Assembly: GCA_902494035.1 (NCBI GenBank)
Contig: CABURV010000016.1
Coordinates: 1-35,806, forward strand
Direction of reading: 5' to 3'
Source of the DNA: an uncultured Collinsella sp.
GTDB taxonomy: Bacteria; Actinomycetota; Coriobacteriia; Coriobacteriales; Coriobacteriaceae
DNA: 35,806 bases
This document shows positions 12,687-21,618 of this stretch, in pieces (within the stretch, counting starts at the first letter, position 1; the number at the start of each line of letters is the position of its first letter). A model generated the notes under the pieces. It was not told the origin of the DNA, ran no database searches, and saw nothing but the letters and a program-made list of their open reading frames with translations. A program made the translations under genes and the position numbers.

Positions 12687-14111
12687 ATGATAGAGATCGC
12701 CGTCAACAACCTCGTGGCCGCAACAGGGGCCCGAACCGTGACGGGAGAAGCCGATCGGGTATGCCGCGGGTGCGTTATCGACTCGCGCCAGGTCGAGGAA
12801 GGGACGATTTTCGTCGCCTTTCCCGGTGAAAACGTCGACGGCAATGATTTTGCTTCCCGTGCCGTCCAGTCGGGCGCCGGCGCCGTCGTGATGACGCGTG
12901 AGCCCGAGGCCGAGCTGGTCTCGCTGGCGCAGGACAAGGGCTGTGCCATCTTGCTGACCGATGATCCCGAGGAGTTTCTGCTGCGTTTGGCGCACACGTA
13001 CCGTCTGGAGCTTGGCTGCCTGGTCGTTGGTATTACCGGTTCCATCGGCAAGACGACGACCAAGGACGTGCTCGCCGCCGTGCTCGCCAAGCGCTATCGT
13101 GTCTGGGCCACCAAGGGCAATTTCAATAACCTGATCGGCATGCCGCTCACGGTGCTTTCCGCTCCGGCCGATACCGAGGTCCTGGTGCTCGAGATGGGCA
13201 TGAACCATTTCCACGAGATTGAGCGCCTGTCCCAGTCCGCCAATCCCAACCTTGCCATCGTGAGCAAGATTGGTACCTCTCATATCGGCATTTTGGGTAG
13301 CCGCGAGAACATCGCCCGCGCTAAGGCCGAGATTGTCCAGGGTATGTGCGCCGCCGGCGACTTCTTGCCGCTGCTGGTTTTGGGCGGCGAGGACGACTTT
13401 ACACCGTTCATTCGCGATACGTTCGCCCAGCCTGCTGGTATCGACGTGATGCTGGCCGGCGTCTCGGACGATGATGAGGTCCGTGCTCGCGACATTCGTG
13501 TTGATGACGAGGGCCGTCCGGTCTTTACGCTCGATTTTGGTCAGGGCGAGACGATCGATACCATGCTTGCCATCCCCGGCGTACAGTCCGTTCCTAATGC
13601 CGTTAAGGCCGCCGCGGTTGCCTATCGCTTGGGCGTGACGCCCGAGCAGATAGATGTTGCCTTTAGGGGCCTCACGATCACCGGTCACCGCCAGGAGATC
13701 AAGCTCGCCAAGAGCGGTGCCCGCGTCATCGACGATTCCTATAACGCCAGCGCCGAATCCATGGCTGCTGGCCTCGATCTGCTGTGCTCGCTTTCGTGCA
13801 CGGGGTCTCGCATGGCGATCCTGGGCGAGATGGGCGAGATGGGCGATGAGGCTCCTCGCATGCATGAGCTCGTGGGCGCCTATGCCGCCGCCAAGAAGCT
13901 CGACATGCTGGCGTGCGTGGGTGGTGAGCTGGCCCAGCTTATGGCCGATGCCGCGCGCATGATGGGTATGGACGAGGACCGCATCCAGGTGTTCTCCGAT
14001 TATCAGCAGGTGCTCGACCGCATGGGCGGCGCGCTGGAAAAACATGATGTTGTACTGGTCAAGGGTTCCCGCTTTGTTGAGCTCGACCGCTTTGTGGAAG
14101 GTGTGTGCTAG
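12687..14111 (+). CDS. murF: UDP-N-acetylmuramoyl-tripeptide--D-alanyl-D-alanine ligase
   Basis: 474 aa. MurF adds D-Ala-D-Ala to the UDP-MurNAc tripeptide with ATP hydrolysis, the last cytoplasmic step of the nucleotide precursor. Three Mur ligase domains are visible: an N-terminal uridine-binding domain (DSRQVEEGTIFVAFPG is MurF-type), the central ATPase with GITGSIGKTTTKDVL (about residues 114-128) and EMGMNHFHEI, and the C-terminal domain with DDSYNASAESM. The P-loop carries SIGKTTT, as in many MurF proteins. AGGGGAG (12675-12681) precedes ATG 12687 by 5 nt. mraY follows after 3 nt. Confidence 0.95.
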   Translation: MIEIAVNNLVAATGARTVTGEADRVCRGCVIDSRQVEEGTIFVAFPGENVDGNDFASRAVQSGAGAVVMTREPEAELVSLAQDKGCAILLTDDPEEFLLRLAHTYRLELGCLVVGITGSIGKTTTKDVLAAVLAKRYRVWATKGNFNNLIGMPLTVLSAPADTEVLVLEMGMNHFHEIERLSQSANPNLAIVSKIGTSHIGILGSRENIARAKAEIVQGMCAAGDFLPLLVLGGEDDFTPFIRDTFAQPAGIDVMLAGVSDDDEVRARDIRVDDEGRPVFTLDFGQGETIDTMLAIPGVQSVPNAVKAAAVAYRLGVTPEQIDVAFRGLTITGHRQEIKLAKSGARVIDDSYNASAESMAAGLDLLCSLSCTGSRMAILGEMGEMGDEAPRMHELVGAYAAAKKLDMLACVGGELAQLMADAARMMGMDEDRIQVFSDYQQVLDRMGGALEKHDVVLVKGSRFVELDRFVEGVC

Positions 14112-14114
14112 CCC

Positions 14115-15134
14115 ATGTTCGGCAATCCCTCGTATCCAACGTATCAGGCTTTTTTGGGGCTTGGCATCGCCGCTGCCATTGCGCTGCTGCTCATGCCGTG
14201 GTGGATCAAGCTGCTCAAGGTCGAGGGTATCGGCCAGCAGGTTCGTGCCGACGGCCCCAAGCGTCATTTGGTTAAGCAGGGAACGCCCACCATGGGTGGC
14301 GTTGTCATCCTCGTCGCGATTTCGCTGACCTGCCTGCTGATGGGCAAGCTCACCACCGAGCTCGTGCTCGTGCTGCTCGCTACGCTGGCGACCGGCGTGC
14401 TGGGCCTGATCGACGACCTGACCTCCGTTACGCATGGGCGCTCGCTCGGTCTGACGCCTCATGCCAAGATGATCGGCCTAACCATTATCTGTGTCACCTT
14501 TACGGTACTTGCCGTCAACTGGTGCGGCGTCGCCCCCGAGATTCGTTTTCCCGGCGGCCTGACGATTGACCTCGGTGTTCTTTCGACCACTATCTGCGGC
14601 CTTTCGTTCCCGTGGCTCTACATTGTCTTTTGCTGGCTGATGATCGCCGGTCTTTCTAATGCCGTGAACCTGACTGATGGCCTTGACGGTCTTGCTGGCG
14701 GCACCTCCATGATTGCCATGCTCGCCATGGCTGCCATGGCGTTTTTGCACGGAGACGTGAACCTGTCCATCTTCTGCACCGCGTGTGCCGGTGCCTGCTT
14801 GGGCTTTCTGTGGTTCAACTGCTATCCGGCGAGCATCTTTATGGGCGATACCGGCTCGCTTGCCCTGGGCGCCGCGTTTGCCTGCACGTCCATCATGACC
14901 AACACCGAGGTCGTTTCCCTCATCATCGGCGGCCTTTTTATCGTTGAGACCCTGTCAGTCATGATTCAGGTTGTCTACTTCCACTTTACGCACAAGCGCG
15001 TCTTCCTTATGGCGCCCATCCATCATCATTTCGAAAAGAAGGGCTGGGCCGAGACCAAGGTCGTCATCCGTTTTTGGATTATCGCTGCGGCCTTTGGTGC
15101 CGTTGGCCTTGCTCTGTTCTTCCAGTTGGGATAG
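14115..15134 (+). CDS. mraY: Phospho-N-acetylmuramoyl-pentapeptide-transferase
   Basis: 339 aa, polytopic, about ten membrane segments. MraY moves phospho-MurNAc-pentapeptide from UDP to undecaprenyl phosphate, giving lipid I at the inner face of the membrane. Conserved elements are present: ADGPKRHLVKQGTPTMGG near the N-terminus, the Asp pair in GLIDDLT, NAVNLTDGLDGLAGG, FMGDTGSLALG, and the histidine motif APIHHHFEKKGW. ATG 14115 lies 3 nt after murF, so translation is probably coupled. Confidence 0.97.
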   Translation: MFGNPSYPTYQAFLGLGIAAAIALLLMPWWIKLLKVEGIGQQVRADGPKRHLVKQGTPTMGGVVILVAISLTCLLMGKLTTELVLVLLATLATGVLGLIDDLTSVTHGRSLGLTPHAKMIGLTIICVTFTVLAVNWCGVAPEIRFPGGLTIDLGVLSTTICGLSFPWLYIVFCWLMIAGLSNAVNLTDGLDGLAGGTSMIAMLAMAAMAFLHGDVNLSIFCTACAGACLGFLWFNCYPASIFMGDTGSLALGAAFACTSIMTNTEVVSLIIGGLFIVETLSVMIQVVYFHFTHKRVFLMAPIHHHFEKKGWAETKVVIRFWIIAAAFGAVGLALFFQLG

Positions 15135-15143
15135 TGGTCTTTC

Positions 15144-16550
15144 ATGCCTCTTGCTGATGTCTTTAGCCTGCTCGTTTTGGGTCAGGGCAAATCCGGTCTC
15201 GATGTCGCCCGCTGGGCGCTGGCACATCCCGAGCGCGTAAGCGCCGTTGCCGTGTATGGCGGCGGCACCTCTGAGCCCAATGACGCCACGCGTGCGCTCG
15301 AGGCCGCTGGTGCGTCGTTTGTCTATGGGACCGAACAGGTCGAGGGCGCCTATGACGTATGCGTGACGTGCCCGGGCATCTCGGAGTTCTCGGGCTTCTT
15401 TAAGGCCGGGCGCGAGCATGCCGCCCAGATTATGGGTGAGCCCGAGTTTGCCTATCGCCTGTCGCCCGATAACTGGATTGCCATCACGGGCACCAACGGC
15501 AAGACGACCACCACGTCGCTGACTGATTATCTGCTCAAGGCTGCCGGCGAGGCCAGCGTAGCCGTCGGCAACATTGGCGAGCCGCCGGTCAACGAGATTG
15601 ACGGACGAGCCCACAACGAGTGGTTTGTGGCTGAGCTCTCGAGCTATCAGATTGCTACGACCACCGAGCTCCACCCTCGCGTGGCGGTGCTGCTCAACAT
15701 CACTCCCGACCACTTGGGCTGGCATAAGAGCCATAAGAACTACGCGCTTGCCAAGGTCAAACTGTTTGACAATATGGTCGATGACGATCTGGCGGTTGTC
15801 GACGTCGAAGACGCCGGCATTCACGAGTTCGATGAGTACATTTACACGCCGGGTCGTCGCATCTGCAAGGTTGCCTTTGACGAGCCTGAGGGCGAGGATG
15901 CCGCCTTTGTGCGCGATGGCAAGATGATCGTGCGCTTGAAGGGCGTCGAGACCCCGCTCATCGCTACATCCGAGCTCAAGATCTCGGGCCATCACAATGT
16001 TATCAATGCCCTGTGCGCTGCCACGGCTGCCTTGGCAGTCGGTGCCGATGTCGATGGTATCTGCCGCGGTCTGGCCTCGTTCCAGCCGCTCGAGCACCGC
16101 GTGGAGCCGTGTGGCGAGATTGACGGCGTGCGCTACGTCAACGATTCCAAGGCGACCAACACCGATGCGGTCGAGAAGGCGCTGACGGCATTTCCCGATG
16201 ACGACGTGATCTTGCTGCTCGGCGGCCACGATAAGGGCACGCCGCTCACGGACTTCGCGCGCGTTGTTATGGATAACGTACGCTCGGTCGTCTGCTTTGG
16301 CGATGCGCGCGAGCGTTTCACCGCCGCTATGGACGAGGCCGATGTCGATGGCGATGTGGATATCGCCCAGGCGGATGACCTGCGCGATGCCGTGGACGTT
16401 GCCCGTTCGTTGTCGAGCCGTGGTGACGTGATCTTACTTTCTCCTGCCTGCTCTTCGTTCGATGAGTTCTCGGGCTATGAGGAGCGCGGCCGCGTGTTTA
16501 AGGACTATGTGGCCCAGCTTGCCGCTGCGGCGAAATCGCAAATGGAATAG
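15144..16550 (+). CDS. murD: UDP-N-acetylmuramoyl-L-alanine--D-glutamate ligase
   Basis: 468 aa. MurD adds D-glutamate to UDP-MurNAc-L-Ala in the cytoplasm. The N-terminal Rossmann-like domain starts at VLGQGKSGLDVARWAL, the ATP-binding loop is ITGTNGKTTTTSL, followed by AELSSYQ and NITPDHLGWH, and the C-terminal ligase domain holds YVNDSKATNTDAVEKAL and LLLGGHDKG. These residues distinguish MurD from the other Mur ligases. The ribosome binding site before ATG 15144 is weak, but the start lies 9 nt after mraY and translational coupling may compensate. Confidence 0.96.
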   Translation: MPLADVFSLLVLGQGKSGLDVARWALAHPERVSAVAVYGGGTSEPNDATRALEAAGASFVYGTEQVEGAYDVCVTCPGISEFSGFFKAGREHAAQIMGEPEFAYRLSPDNWIAITGTNGKTTTTSLTDYLLKAAGEASVAVGNIGEPPVNEIDGRAHNEWFVAELSSYQIATTTELHPRVAVLLNITPDHLGWHKSHKNYALAKVKLFDNMVDDDLAVVDVEDAGIHEFDEYIYTPGRRICKVAFDEPEGEDAAFVRDGKMIVRLKGVETPLIATSELKISGHHNVINALCAATAALAVGADVDGICRGLASFQPLEHRVEPCGEIDGVRYVNDSKATNTDAVEKALTAFPDDDVILLLGGHDKGTPLTDFARVVMDNVRSVVCFGDARERFTAAMDEADVDGDVDIAQADDLRDAVDVARSLSSRGDVILLSPACSSFDEFSGYEERGRVFKDYVAQLAAAAKSQME

Positions 16551-16559
16551 GGGTTGCCG

Positions 16560-18080
16560 GTGAGAGAGGAGAGCCCCCGACAAGGTATGAGGAGGCCCGA
16601 CTCGGACCGTGCTTCCTCGCGGCGCAGCACACCGCGTTCCGGTCGCGGCGGGCAGTCGTTTAGCGAACGCTATATTGCCGGCGTTCCCGCCCGTATCATG
16701 CGCCCCCGTTTGATATTCATGGCCTGCTTGTTTACCTTGGTATGCTTTGGCCTGCTGATGGTGTACTCGGCGTCTTCGGTCGAGGCGCTGCACGAGAATG
16801 GCTCGGCGACGTTTTTTCTGGGTCGACAGGCCGCGTTTGCCGTGGTCGGTGTTCTGGCGCTGATTGCCATCGTGCGCGTTTTGCCGGACAGCTGGTTTGG
16901 GGAGGATGTGCTCAGGATCTTCCTCATAGGCATGATAGGGCTACTGTTTCTGGTGTTCTTGGTGGGCAGCGGCAGCCGTGGCGCCACGCGCTGGCTCAAC
17001 ATCGCCGGCATTCAGTTCCAGCCTTCCGAGTTTTTAAAGCCATTTGCCATTGCGTATTCGGCCATCATGCTTGATCGCTTTTTTTCGCCCGGTGGCAACA
17101 TCAACGAATTCCTTCGCAAGATGGGCATCTACCTGGGCATTTCACTCTTTCTGATCTTTATCCAGCCCGATTTCGGTACCGTTCTGATCATCCTGTTGAC
17201 CCTCATGTGCATGGCGTTGTTTGCGGGTCTCGACCCCAGATTTATCATCGGCGTGCTAATCTTCGGCATTCTCGTGATCGTGATTGCGCTTGTCGCAGAG
17301 CCGTACCGAATGGTGCGTATTCAGGTTGCCTTGAACCCTTGGGCCGACGAGTATGGTGACGGCTATCAGGCCACGCTTGCCATCATGGCCTTTGCCTCGG
17401 GCGGTCTGTTCGGCCGTGGCATCGGCAACTCAACCATGAAGTACTCGTATCTGCCCGAGGCGCACAACGACTACATCCTGGCCATCATTGGCGAGGAAGT
17501 CGGTTTTGTCGGAACCGTGCTGTTTTTCTTGGTGTTTGCGCTGCTGATCTACTCGGCGTTTCGCATTGCCGAGCAGGCGACCGATCGTCGGGGCGCGCTC
17601 ATGGCGTCTGGCTCCGCGGTCATTCTCGCGGTGCAGTTTTTGATTAACGCGCTGGGCATCCTCAACGTGTTTCCCATGACGGGTAAACCGTTGCCGTTTA
17701 TTAGCTACGGCGGCTCGTCGATTATCGTGTCGCTCATGCTTGCCGGGTTGATCCTGCGCGTTTCGTACGAGAGCGCCCGTCGCGATGAGTACGACCGCCG
17801 CCGCGAGAGCTTTGCCGTTATGGATGAGAGCACCGCCGGCGTGCCCCACGTGCGCGGCGAGCGATCTACGCGTAACGGTTTTACCGTCCTGGATGGCTCT
17901 GCGACCGAGCCGGCAGTCCGCCCGCGTCAGAGAACGGCTCCGCAAGGTCGTCCTCAGCGCCCCACTCCTCGCAATGCGGGCGGCGGATATAATCGAATCG
18001 ATTTGAACTCGGACCCGTCGGCGCGTCTGCGCACCGACGACCAGGGACCGCGTGTACGAAGGGACTACCATGACCGATAA
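16560..18080 (+). CDS. ftsW: FtsW, septal peptidoglycan glycosyltransferase (SEDS family)
   Basis: 506 aa from GTG 16560; TTG 16554 and ATG 16587 are alternatives. TAGGGG (16548-16553) is 6 nt before the GTG. About ten membrane segments start near residue 48. The SEDS signature residues are present: GATRWLNIAGIQFQPSEFLK, FIQPDFGTVLI, the long extracellular loop ending in YLPEAHNDYILAIIGEE, and GKPLPFISYGGSSIIVSL. The family polymerises lipid II at the septum with FtsI. Both ends carry long basic disordered tails: about 45 residues before the first membrane segment and about 105 after the last, rich in Arg, Pro and Gly. murG overlaps the last 11 nt. Confidence 0.95.
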   Translation: MREESPRQGMRRPDSDRASSRRSTPRSGRGGQSFSERYIAGVPARIMRPRLIFMACLFTLVCFGLLMVYSASSVEALHENGSATFFLGRQAAFAVVGVLALIAIVRVLPDSWFGEDVLRIFLIGMIGLLFLVFLVGSGSRGATRWLNIAGIQFQPSEFLKPFAIAYSAIMLDRFFSPGGNINEFLRKMGIYLGISLFLIFIQPDFGTVLIILLTLMCMALFAGLDPRFIIGVLIFGILVIVIALVAEPYRMVRIQVALNPWADEYGDGYQATLAIMAFASGGLFGRGIGNSTMKYSYLPEAHNDYILAIIGEEVGFVGTVLFFLVFALLIYSAFRIAEQATDRRGALMASGSAVILAVQFLINALGILNVFPMTGKPLPFISYGGSSIIVSLMLAGLILRVSYESARRDEYDRRRESFAVMDESTAGVPHVRGERSTRNGFTVLDGSATEPAVRPRQRTAPQGRPQRPTPRNAGGGYNRIDLNSDPSARLRTDDQGPRVRRDYHDR

Positions 18081-19185
18081 AATGACCGTTGCTATTGCAG
18101 CCGGCGGCACGGCTGGACACATCAACCCCGCGCTCGCCTTGGCCGAAGAGCTGCGTGACCGTGGCCACCATGTTGTGTTCGTGGGCCAGTCGCGCAAGCT
18201 CGAGGGTCGTCTGGTCCCCGAGGCTGGGTTTGATTTTGTGCCCATTACGGTCACGGGCTTCGACCGCTCCCGTCCTTGGACGGCGCTGACCTCGCTGTGG
18301 CGTGTCAACAAGGCCAAGCGTGCGCTCGCCAGTCATTTCTCAAAGGTCGGCAAGCCCGATGCTGCCGTCGGTTTTGGTGCCTATGTCGAGGTTCCGCTGC
18401 TGGGGTGGTGCAAGGGCGCAGGCGTTCCGTATCTGCTGCATGAGCAGAACTCTGTTCCGGGCCTGGCCAACAAGATGATGAACTCCCACGCCGCCCGCGT
18501 GTGCATCTCGGTGCCGGCAGCGCGTTCGGTCTTTGAGCGCGAAGGTGACCCTGACCACGTGCTCATGACCGGCAACCCCGTACGTCGCTCGGTAATCGAA
18601 GGCGATCGCGCTCGCGGCCGCAAGGCACTTGGCGTTCCCGAGGACGCTACGCTGCTGCTCGTCTTTGGCGGTTCACTTGGCGCCCAGCACCTCAACGAGC
18701 GCGTGGTTTCGCTCAAAATCGAGCTGCTTTCGCGCAAGAACCTCTATGTGTTGCATTCGACGGGTGCCGACGGCTTTGAGGAGACCGAGCGCGCTTTGGC
18801 GCTGACGCCCGAGGAGGCGAAGCGTTACCGCGTCCAGCCTTACATCGACAACATGGGCGATATGTTGGCTGCTGCCGATTTGGTGCTCTCGCGTTCGGGC
18901 GCATCGAGCGTGGCCGAGATCGCTGCGCTCGCCGTGCCCTCGGTGCTCGTGCCGTATCCGCATGCGACGGCCGACCACCAAACCACCAATGCCCGGTATC
19001 TGGTCGACGCCGGGGCCGGCGTGCTCTGCGCCGATGCCGATATCGACGGTTCTGCCTTTGCCGATGAGCTGCTGCACTTGGTCGATGACGCGGCGGCGCG
19101 CGACGCCATGCGTCAGGCAGCACGTGGTCTGGCTCAGGATAGGGCCGCCGCTCTTCTGGCGGATGCGGTAGAGGGTTTGCGTTAG
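18070..19185 (+). CDS. murG: Lipid II synthase MurG (UDP-GlcNAc transferase)
   Basis: 371 aa, GT28 family. MurG transfers GlcNAc from UDP-GlcNAc to lipid I on the cytoplasmic membrane face, giving lipid II. Visible motifs: GGTAGHINPALALA (first glycine loop), GFGAYVEVPLL, LLHEQNSVPGLANK, FGGSLGAQHLNE and the C-terminal SRSGASSVAEIAAL and PHATADHQTTNARYL, which bind the nucleotide sugar. ATG 18070 has GAAGGGA (18057-18063) 6 nt upstream and overlaps ftsW by 11 nt, a sign of translational coupling. Confidence 0.96.
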   Translation: MTDKMTVAIAAGGTAGHINPALALAEELRDRGHHVVFVGQSRKLEGRLVPEAGFDFVPITVTGFDRSRPWTALTSLWRVNKAKRALASHFSKVGKPDAAVGFGAYVEVPLLGWCKGAGVPYLLHEQNSVPGLANKMMNSHAARVCISVPAARSVFEREGDPDHVLMTGNPVRRSVIEGDRARGRKALGVPEDATLLLVFGGSLGAQHLNERVVSLKIELLSRKNLYVLHSTGADGFEETERALALTPEEAKRYRVQPYIDNMGDMLAAADLVLSRSGASSVAEIAALAVPSVLVPYPHATADHQTTNARYLVDAGAGVLCADADIDGSAFADELLHLVDDAAARDAMRQAARGLAQDRAAALLADAVEGLR

Positions 19186-19282
19186 TTAGACGGGATATCG
19201 TCGGTCGCCCTCGCGCTGATGCGGTAGGTGCGGTACAGTTAACGGGTTACAGGCAGTGTTTACGCAAGGAGTACACGAGCAC

Positions 19283-20701
19283 ATGGCTGATTCCCAGACT
19301 GCAACCTCCGCGCCCGAGTTTAAGAGCGCCCACTTTATCGGTATCGGCGGCGCCGGCATGAGCGGCATCGCCCTCGTTCTGCACGAGCGCGGTTATGCCG
19401 TTACCGGCTCCGACCTTAAGACGTCACGTTACATCCGCCAGCTTACCCGCGCTGGCGTGAAGGTGCATGTGGGCCATGAGGCCGCCACGATCGACGAGGT
19501 CAAGCCCGACGTGGTTGTTGTCTCTACCGCTATTCCGGAGTCCAACCCTGAACTCGTGCGCGCTCGCGAGCTTGGTATTCCCGTGTGGCCCCGTGCCAAG
19601 ATGCTCTCTGCTTTGGGCCACGGCTACACGACTGTCGCTGTTGCCGGCACGCATGGCAAGACCACCACGTCTTCGATGTGCGCCACCATGCTCGACCGCA
19701 TGGGTCTGGATCCGAGCTTCTTGATCGGTGGCATCGTCGAGGGCTATGACACGAACGGCAAGAACGGCTCGGGCGACTACTTTGTCGCCGAGGCCGACGA
19801 GTCCGACAGCTCCTTCCTGTTTCTGAACCCCAACGTAGTCATTGTGACCAACGTCGAGGCCGACCACCTCGATCACTACTCGGGTATCGAGGAGATCGAG
19901 GCGACTTTCGCCAAATTCATGAGCCTGGTGGGCGAGGACGGCACCGTCATCGTCTGCGGTGAGGACCCGCATCTGGTCGAGCTCGCCAAGTCGACGGGCC
20001 GTCACGTGCTTTCCTACGGCTTTGCCGAGAGCAACGACATCGTCTGCATGCACCCGGATGTTAAGGGCATCCAGAGTGACTTTATCGTTCGCTTTGAGGA
20101 CGGCACTGAGCATGCTGTGGAGATCAAGAGCAATCCCGGTCGCCACAACATGCTCAACGCCACGGCGGTGCTCACCGTCGCCCATGTCCTGGGCCTTGAC
20201 ATCGACGCCGCCGCCAAGGCGCTCTCGAGCTTTGAGGGCGTCCGTCGTCGCTTTACCCACGTGGGCGATATCGATGGCATCACCGTGGTCGATGATTACG
20301 GCCATCACCCCACCGAGATCAAGACGACGCTTGCTGCCGCTTCGTCGCTGGGCTACAAGCACGTCGACGTCGTGTTCCAGCCGCACCGCTATTCGCGCCT
20401 GCAGGCCCTGTGCAACGACTTTGCCGATGCATTTGCCAATGCCGATAAACTGCTGCTGATTGATGTGTTCTCGGCTGGCGAGATGCCCATTCCGGGTGTC
20501 ACCTCTAAGATGCTCGCCGATACCGTGCGCGCCAAGCATCCTGGCAAGGAGGTCGTGTACTGCTCCAGTCGTCTTGAGCTCAATCAGGAGCTCGAGCAGA
20601 TGGTGGGCGAGGGCGACCTGCTGCTCACCATGGGTGCCGGTGACGTTACGACCGTTGGTCCCGAGTTTATCGAGTATCTGACTGCCAAGAAAGACGCTTA
20701 A
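19283..20701 (+). CDS. murC: UDP-N-acetylmuramate--L-alanine ligase
   Basis: 472 aa. MurC adds L-alanine to UDP-MurNAc, the first peptide step. The N-terminal domain begins with HFIGIGGAGMSGIA, the ATP loop is VAGTHGKTTTSSM, then EADESDSSFLFLNP, TNVEADHLDHY and RRRFTHVGDIDGITVVDDYGHHPTEI in order. ATG 19283 follows AAGGAG (19266-19271) with a rather long 11-nt spacing; GTG 19256 upstream would place the ribosome binding site inside the gene. A 97-nt gap separates it from murG, with TACAGT at 19234-19239 as a possible weak -10. Confidence 0.96.
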   Translation: MADSQTATSAPEFKSAHFIGIGGAGMSGIALVLHERGYAVTGSDLKTSRYIRQLTRAGVKVHVGHEAATIDEVKPDVVVVSTAIPESNPELVRARELGIPVWPRAKMLSALGHGYTTVAVAGTHGKTTTSSMCATMLDRMGLDPSFLIGGIVEGYDTNGKNGSGDYFVAEADESDSSFLFLNPNVVIVTNVEADHLDHYSGIEEIEATFAKFMSLVGEDGTVIVCGEDPHLVELAKSTGRHVLSYGFAESNDIVCMHPDVKGIQSDFIVRFEDGTEHAVEIKSNPGRHNMLNATAVLTVAHVLGLDIDAAAKALSSFEGVRRRFTHVGDIDGITVVDDYGHHPTEIKTTLAAASSLGYKHVDVVFQPHRYSRLQALCNDFADAFANADKLLLIDVFSAGEMPIPGVTSKMLADTVRAKHPGKEVVYCSSRLELNQELEQMVGEGDLLLTMGAGDVTTVGPEFIEYLTAKKDA

Positions 20702-20706
20702 GTCTA

Positions 20707-21618
20707 ATGGGTCTGTTTAACGCCGTCATGGCGCTTTCGGGCATGATCGACACAGATGTGATCGAGGACGAGCGCCTTGCGCGTCATACGAGCTATCGTA
20801 TCGGCGGCAAGGCCGACCTCTTTGTGACGTGCCATAGCTATCATGCCCTCCGCCGCGCCGTGGCGGTGCTCGATCGCGAGCAGGTGCCGTGGGTCATCAT
20901 CGGCAAGGGCTCCAATCTGCTGGTTGCCGATGGCGGTTATCGCGGTGCCGTCATTTCGCTCGGACGTGAGTTTCAGCGCACGGTTGTTGCCGATGACGGT
21001 TGTACGCTGACGGTCGGTGCGGGCGTGATGTTTGCGCGCCTGGTCAACGATGCCCTGTCGCGTAGCCTCTCGGGCCTTGAGTTTGCCGTTGGCATCCCTG
21101 GTTCGGTCGGCGGTGCGATATCTATGAATGCCGGCACACGGACCGAGTGGATTGGCTCACTGGTTGAGGATGTCGTAACGTTTGACCCGATATCCGGTAT
21201 CAAGCATTATGCGGGGTCCGAGATCACTTGGGGCTACCGCGAATGTAGCCTTCCCCGCAATGAGATCATCCTCGAGTGCGTGCTCAAGCTTAAACCGGCG
21301 CCCAAGGCCGATATTCGCGAGCGCATGGAACGGTACCTGACGAGGCGCAAGCGTACGCAGCCCATGGGTCGCGCATCCTGCGGGTCGGTCTTTCGCAACC
21401 CGCCCGATGCGAGTGTGGGCAAGCTTATCGAGGATTGTGGATTAAAGGGTTTTTCGATTGGCGGCGCGGAAGTTTCGCCCGTTCACGCTAATTTTATCGT
21501 TAATAACGGAACTGCCTCGGCCGATGACGTTGCCGCGGTTATCAGACATGTGCACGGAAAGGTGAGGGAGGCGTATGGCATCGAGCTCAGACCGGAAGTT
21601 AAATTCCTCGGCTTCTAG
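20707..21618 (+). CDS. murB: UDP-N-acetylenolpyruvoylglucosamine reductase
   Basis: 303 aa, FAD-dependent. MurB reduces UDP-GlcNAc-enolpyruvate with NADPH to UDP-MurNAc. It contains TSYRIGGKADLF, IGKGSNLLVADGG (FAD binding), VGIPGSVGGAISMNAG, SCGSVFRNP with the catalytic-type Ser, and GFSIGGAEVSPVHANFIVN. The layout matches the short, Bacillus-like type II MurB. No good ribosome binding site precedes ATG 20707, which lies 5 nt after murC; coupling to murC translation or an internal start at ATG 20731 or 20743 is possible. ftsQ begins 44 nt before its end. Confidence 0.95.
   Translation: MGLFNAVMALSGMIDTDVIEDERLARHTSYRIGGKADLFVTCHSYHALRRAVAVLDREQVPWVIIGKGSNLLVADGGYRGAVISLGREFQRTVVADDGCTLTVGAGVMFARLVNDALSRSLSGLEFAVGIPGSVGGAISMNAGTRTEWIGSLVEDVVTFDPISGIKHYAGSEITWGYRECSLPRNEIILECVLKLKPAPKADIRERMERYLTRRKRTQPMGRASCGSVFRNPPDASVGKLIEDCGLKGFSIGGAEVSPVHANFIVNNGTASADDVAAVIRHVHGKVREAYGIELRPEVKFLGF

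Noticed and set aside
12564..14462. Long open frame (632 codons) antisense to murF and mraY
   Set aside because: High G+C makes long antisense frames common. The translation is His/Gly/Ala-rich without family motifs, and the + strand genes are certain.
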